From contig JAJRRX010000351.1 of NCBI GenBank assembly GCA_024279075.1, positions 1-15,033 of the forward strand: 15,033 nucleotides of DNA, in the 5' to 3' direction. Below are positions 13,335-15,033 of this stretch, one piece after another. The position numbers were made by a program, and so were the translations under genes. The notes below the pieces were generated by a model, which worked only from the letters and a program-made list of their open reading frames with translations, ran no database searches and was not told where the DNA came from. Each line of letters begins with the position of its first letter. The stretch's first letter is position 1. The stretch comes from Alphaproteobacteria bacterium. GTDB taxonomy: Bacteria > Pseudomonadota > Alphaproteobacteria > Rhodobacterales > Rhodobacteraceae.

Positions 13335-14546
13335 ATGAACCTTTCCGCCCTCACCACCAAACCCTTCCGGCATTACTTGATCGGCAATGCTGTTTTCCTG
13401 CACGGGCTTTGGGTACAAAAAATCACCATTGGCTGGATGGCGTGGGAGGCCACCGGCTCCACGGCCTTTCTGGGCTGGCTGGCCTTCCTGAGCTATGCCC
13501 CACCCCTGTTCTTCGGGCCATTTTTTGGCGTGGTGGTCGACCGCGTAAATATCCGCAAAGCCGCGATGACCACGCAATCATTGTATGCCTTCTCTGCGCT
13601 CGCGCTTCTTGGCATCCACCTTGCGGCGCTAAGCGACCGTTTCAGCCTCACGACAATAGCGCTGTTTATCGGGATGATAAACTCGGCGCAGCACCCGATC
13701 CGGATGGCGATCACGCCGCGCCTCGCGCCCACAGGCCAGCTATCCTCAGTGGTGCTGCTGCTCTCGCTCAATTTCAACATCGCGCGGGTGGTCGGGCCTG
13801 CGATAGGCGGCGGCATTATTGCGGCTTACGGGCTCTCGGCGGCGCTGTGGTTTACCATTTTCACCTTTATACCGTTTGTATTTATCCTCCGAACACTTTC
13901 TCCCCGCCCCAATAAAGCCAAGCCCAAAACCAGCATGAAGGCCGACTTTTCTGAGGGCCTCACCTATGTGATGCGCTCCCGCTTCATCCGCACCGCCACG
14001 CTAATCACGGGGCTTTTCTCCCTCGCCGGCCGGGGCGCGCTTGAAATCCTGCCCAGCGTTGCCGATGGTGTATTCAGCCGCGGCGCAGCTGGGCTTGGCA
14101 CCCTAACGGCGGCGGCAGGTATTGGCGCGCTTTTGGCCGCCACCCTGCAAATCATCTTACGCGGGCCAATCAAAGGACGGATGCCTTGGGTATCCGTGGC
14201 TGCAGCCATTACAGGGCCTTTGGCGGCGGCATGGCTCGGCAGCCTTGACCTCTGGGAAATCGTGATTTTTGCCGTCGGCTTCCTTGGCTTTGCCGGCACG
14301 CTCGTGGGCGTGGGCATGCAATCCGCTATTCAAATGCAGGTCGAGGACCACCTGCGCGGGCGGGTGATGAGCCTGTGGATTATGGTTGCCATGGGCGGCA
14401 CCGCCTTTGGCTCTTTACTCGTTGGCGGCATGGCCGATGCCCTTGGCCTCGCGCTTGCCTTGCAAATTATCGGCATTTCCTCCGCTGTGGCCACTATTTC
14501 CCTATTAATCACCCGACGAATCGGACAAATCCGAGAAAGCCGTTGA
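13335..14546 (+). CDS. MFS transporter, MFS_3 / EntS-like exporter family
   Basis: 403 aa from the ATG at 13335. An in-frame ATG at 13284 would add 17 residues; the shorter form is preferred because the first membrane helix then begins in the usual place (FRHYLIGNAVFLHG), but neither start has a clear ribosome site. Roughly 10-12 hydrophobic segments. Motif A between helices 2 and 3 reads GVVVDRVNIRK (65-75), NFNIARVVGPAIGG is at 146-159, and LRGRVMSLW at 340-348 is the matching loop of the second half; all are typical of MFS_3. Family members export siderophores, drugs or other small molecules in exchange for protons; the substrate is unknown. Transcription may be controlled through the palindrome at 13144-13173. 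Confidence 0.88.
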   Translation: MNLSALTTKPFRHYLIGNAVFLHGLWVQKITIGWMAWEATGSTAFLGWLAFLSYAPPLFFGPFFGVVVDRVNIRKAAMTTQSLYAFSALALLGIHLAALSDRFSLTTIALFIGMINSAQHPIRMAITPRLAPTGQLSSVVLLLSLNFNIARVVGPAIGGGIIAAYGLSAALWFTIFTFIPFVFILRTLSPRPNKAKPKTSMKADFSEGLTYVMRSRFIRTATLITGLFSLAGRGALEILPSVADGVFSRGAAGLGTLTAAAGIGALLAATLQIILRGPIKGRMPWVSVAAAITGPLAAAWLGSLDLWEIVIFAVGFLGFAGTLVGVGMQSAIQMQVEDHLRGRVMSLWIMVAMGGTAFGSLLVGGMADALGLALALQIIGISSAVATISLLITRRIGQIRESR

Positions 14547-14652
14547 AACTCACGCCATTTTGCAGTGAAATGAGCGGCAGAATCGGGGGAACTCGTTTTG
14601 ACAAAGGCCTTCAGCGCCAATTCGGCGCAAAGACCACAACTGGGAGATAACT

Positions 14653-15033
14653 ATGAAAAAAATTCTATTGGCCTCAACGGCCGCAACCATGCTGGCAACA
14701 AATGCTTTTGCAGCTGGCCACGAGATCAACATCGGGGTGATCCTCGGCTTTACCGGCCCTATTGAATCTCTCACACCAGACATGGCGCTTGGTGCCGAGC
14801 TGGCGATTGACGAAATTAACGCAGCGGGCACTTTGCTCGGCGGCGGTAAGACCCTGGTATCCTTGCGCGCTGACTCAACCTGTGTTGACAGCTCCGCCGC
14901 GCAAGCCGCCGCTGAAGCGCTGGTTTCCAACAGCAATGTTGCCGCTATTATGGGCGCTGACTGTTCAGGCGTCACCGCCGCCATCGCCAATAACGTGGCT
15001 GTGCCAAACGGCGTTGTGATGATCTCGCCTTCC
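14653..15033 (+). CDS. ABC transporter substrate-binding protein, branched-chain amino acid (LivK-like) type, N-terminal part
   Basis: 127 codons are visible and the frame is still open at the window edge. GGGAG lies 6 nt before the ATG. Signal peptide 1-20 (AFA-A). The mature part opens INIGVILGFTGPIESL, then GAELAIDEINAAGTLLGG, LRADSTCVDSSAAQAAAEAL and AAIMGADCSGVTAAIA: the usual first lobe of type-1 (Peripla_BP_6) binding proteins, where the GFTGP loop and the GADCSGVT loop contact ligand. C77 and C104 may form a disulfide. The remainder and any liv-type permease or ATPase genes would lie beyond 15033. The 106-bp gap after the MFS gene has a small hairpin, GCGCC-AATTC-GGCGC (14614-14628). 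Confidence 0.9.
   Translation, partial: MKKILLASTAATMLATNAFAAGHEINIGVILGFTGPIESLTPDMALGAELAIDEINAAGTLLGGGKTLVSLRADSTCVDSSAAQAAAEALVSNSNVAAIMGADCSGVTAAIANNVAVPNGVVMISPS

Noticed and set aside
13209..13577. 122-codon minus-strand frame overlapping the MFS start
   Set aside because: Overlaps the MFS membrane helices in antisense, no known motif and no good ribosome site.
14598..14603. Perfect TTGACA -35 box before the LivK-like gene
   Set aside because: No acceptable -10 hexamer lies 16-18 bp downstream; that stretch is the GCGCC/GGCGC hairpin region, so no promoter was called.

Overview
The window looks like chromosomal DNA from an alphaproteobacterium, most likely a Rhodobacterales (Roseobacter-type) bacterium. 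The grounds are the style of the single-chain pyruvate carboxylase, the UvrD/PcrA helicase, and above all a DUF1127 gene followed by stem-loops with UCCUCCC loops, which matches the CcaF1-CcsR arrangement known from Rhodobacter sphaeroides. All names come from reading translated sequence and motifs; no database search was possible.

Layout. 1-132: tail of an IS3-family insertion sequence (transposase C-terminus plus a probable terminal inverted repeat). 133-338: non-coding, with a strong hairpin and a GC-rich repeat found again at 12580. 339-5611 (minus strand): a tight three-gene run transcribed pyc -> secreted PDZ protein -> ionotropic-glutamate-receptor-like protein, with gaps of 17 and 12 bp. 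5720-6854 (minus): a short secreted protein resembling a fragment of a periplasmic-binding protein, and a secreted Sel1-repeat protein. 6974-9310 (plus): UvrD/PcrA helicase, divergent from the Sel1 gene. 9468-12503 (plus): a BMP-family substrate-binding protein and a secreted protein with three Cys-containing repeats, a PstS-like domain and an OmpA-like domain. 12504-12775: convergent intergenic region holding, on the minus strand, a compact array of four stem-loops, three with the loop UCCUCCC, ending in an intrinsic terminator. 12776-12991 (minus): the DUF1127 gene that heads this array. 13335-14546 (plus): an MFS_3-type exporter. 14653-15033 (plus): the start of a LivK-type substrate-binding protein that runs off the window.

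How it fits together. The pyc operon couples an anaplerotic enzyme (pyruvate to oxaloacetate) with two envelope proteins, one of which appears to be a ligand-gated channel with a non-canonical filter. The DUF1127 gene and its downstream RNAs form a probable stress-induced sRNA locus with an RpoH-like promoter. A 16-bp palindrome with CTAG at its centre lies upstream of both uvrD and the MFS gene and could be a shared operator. Five proteins with periplasmic-binding folds occur here, with no ABC permease or ATPase visible.
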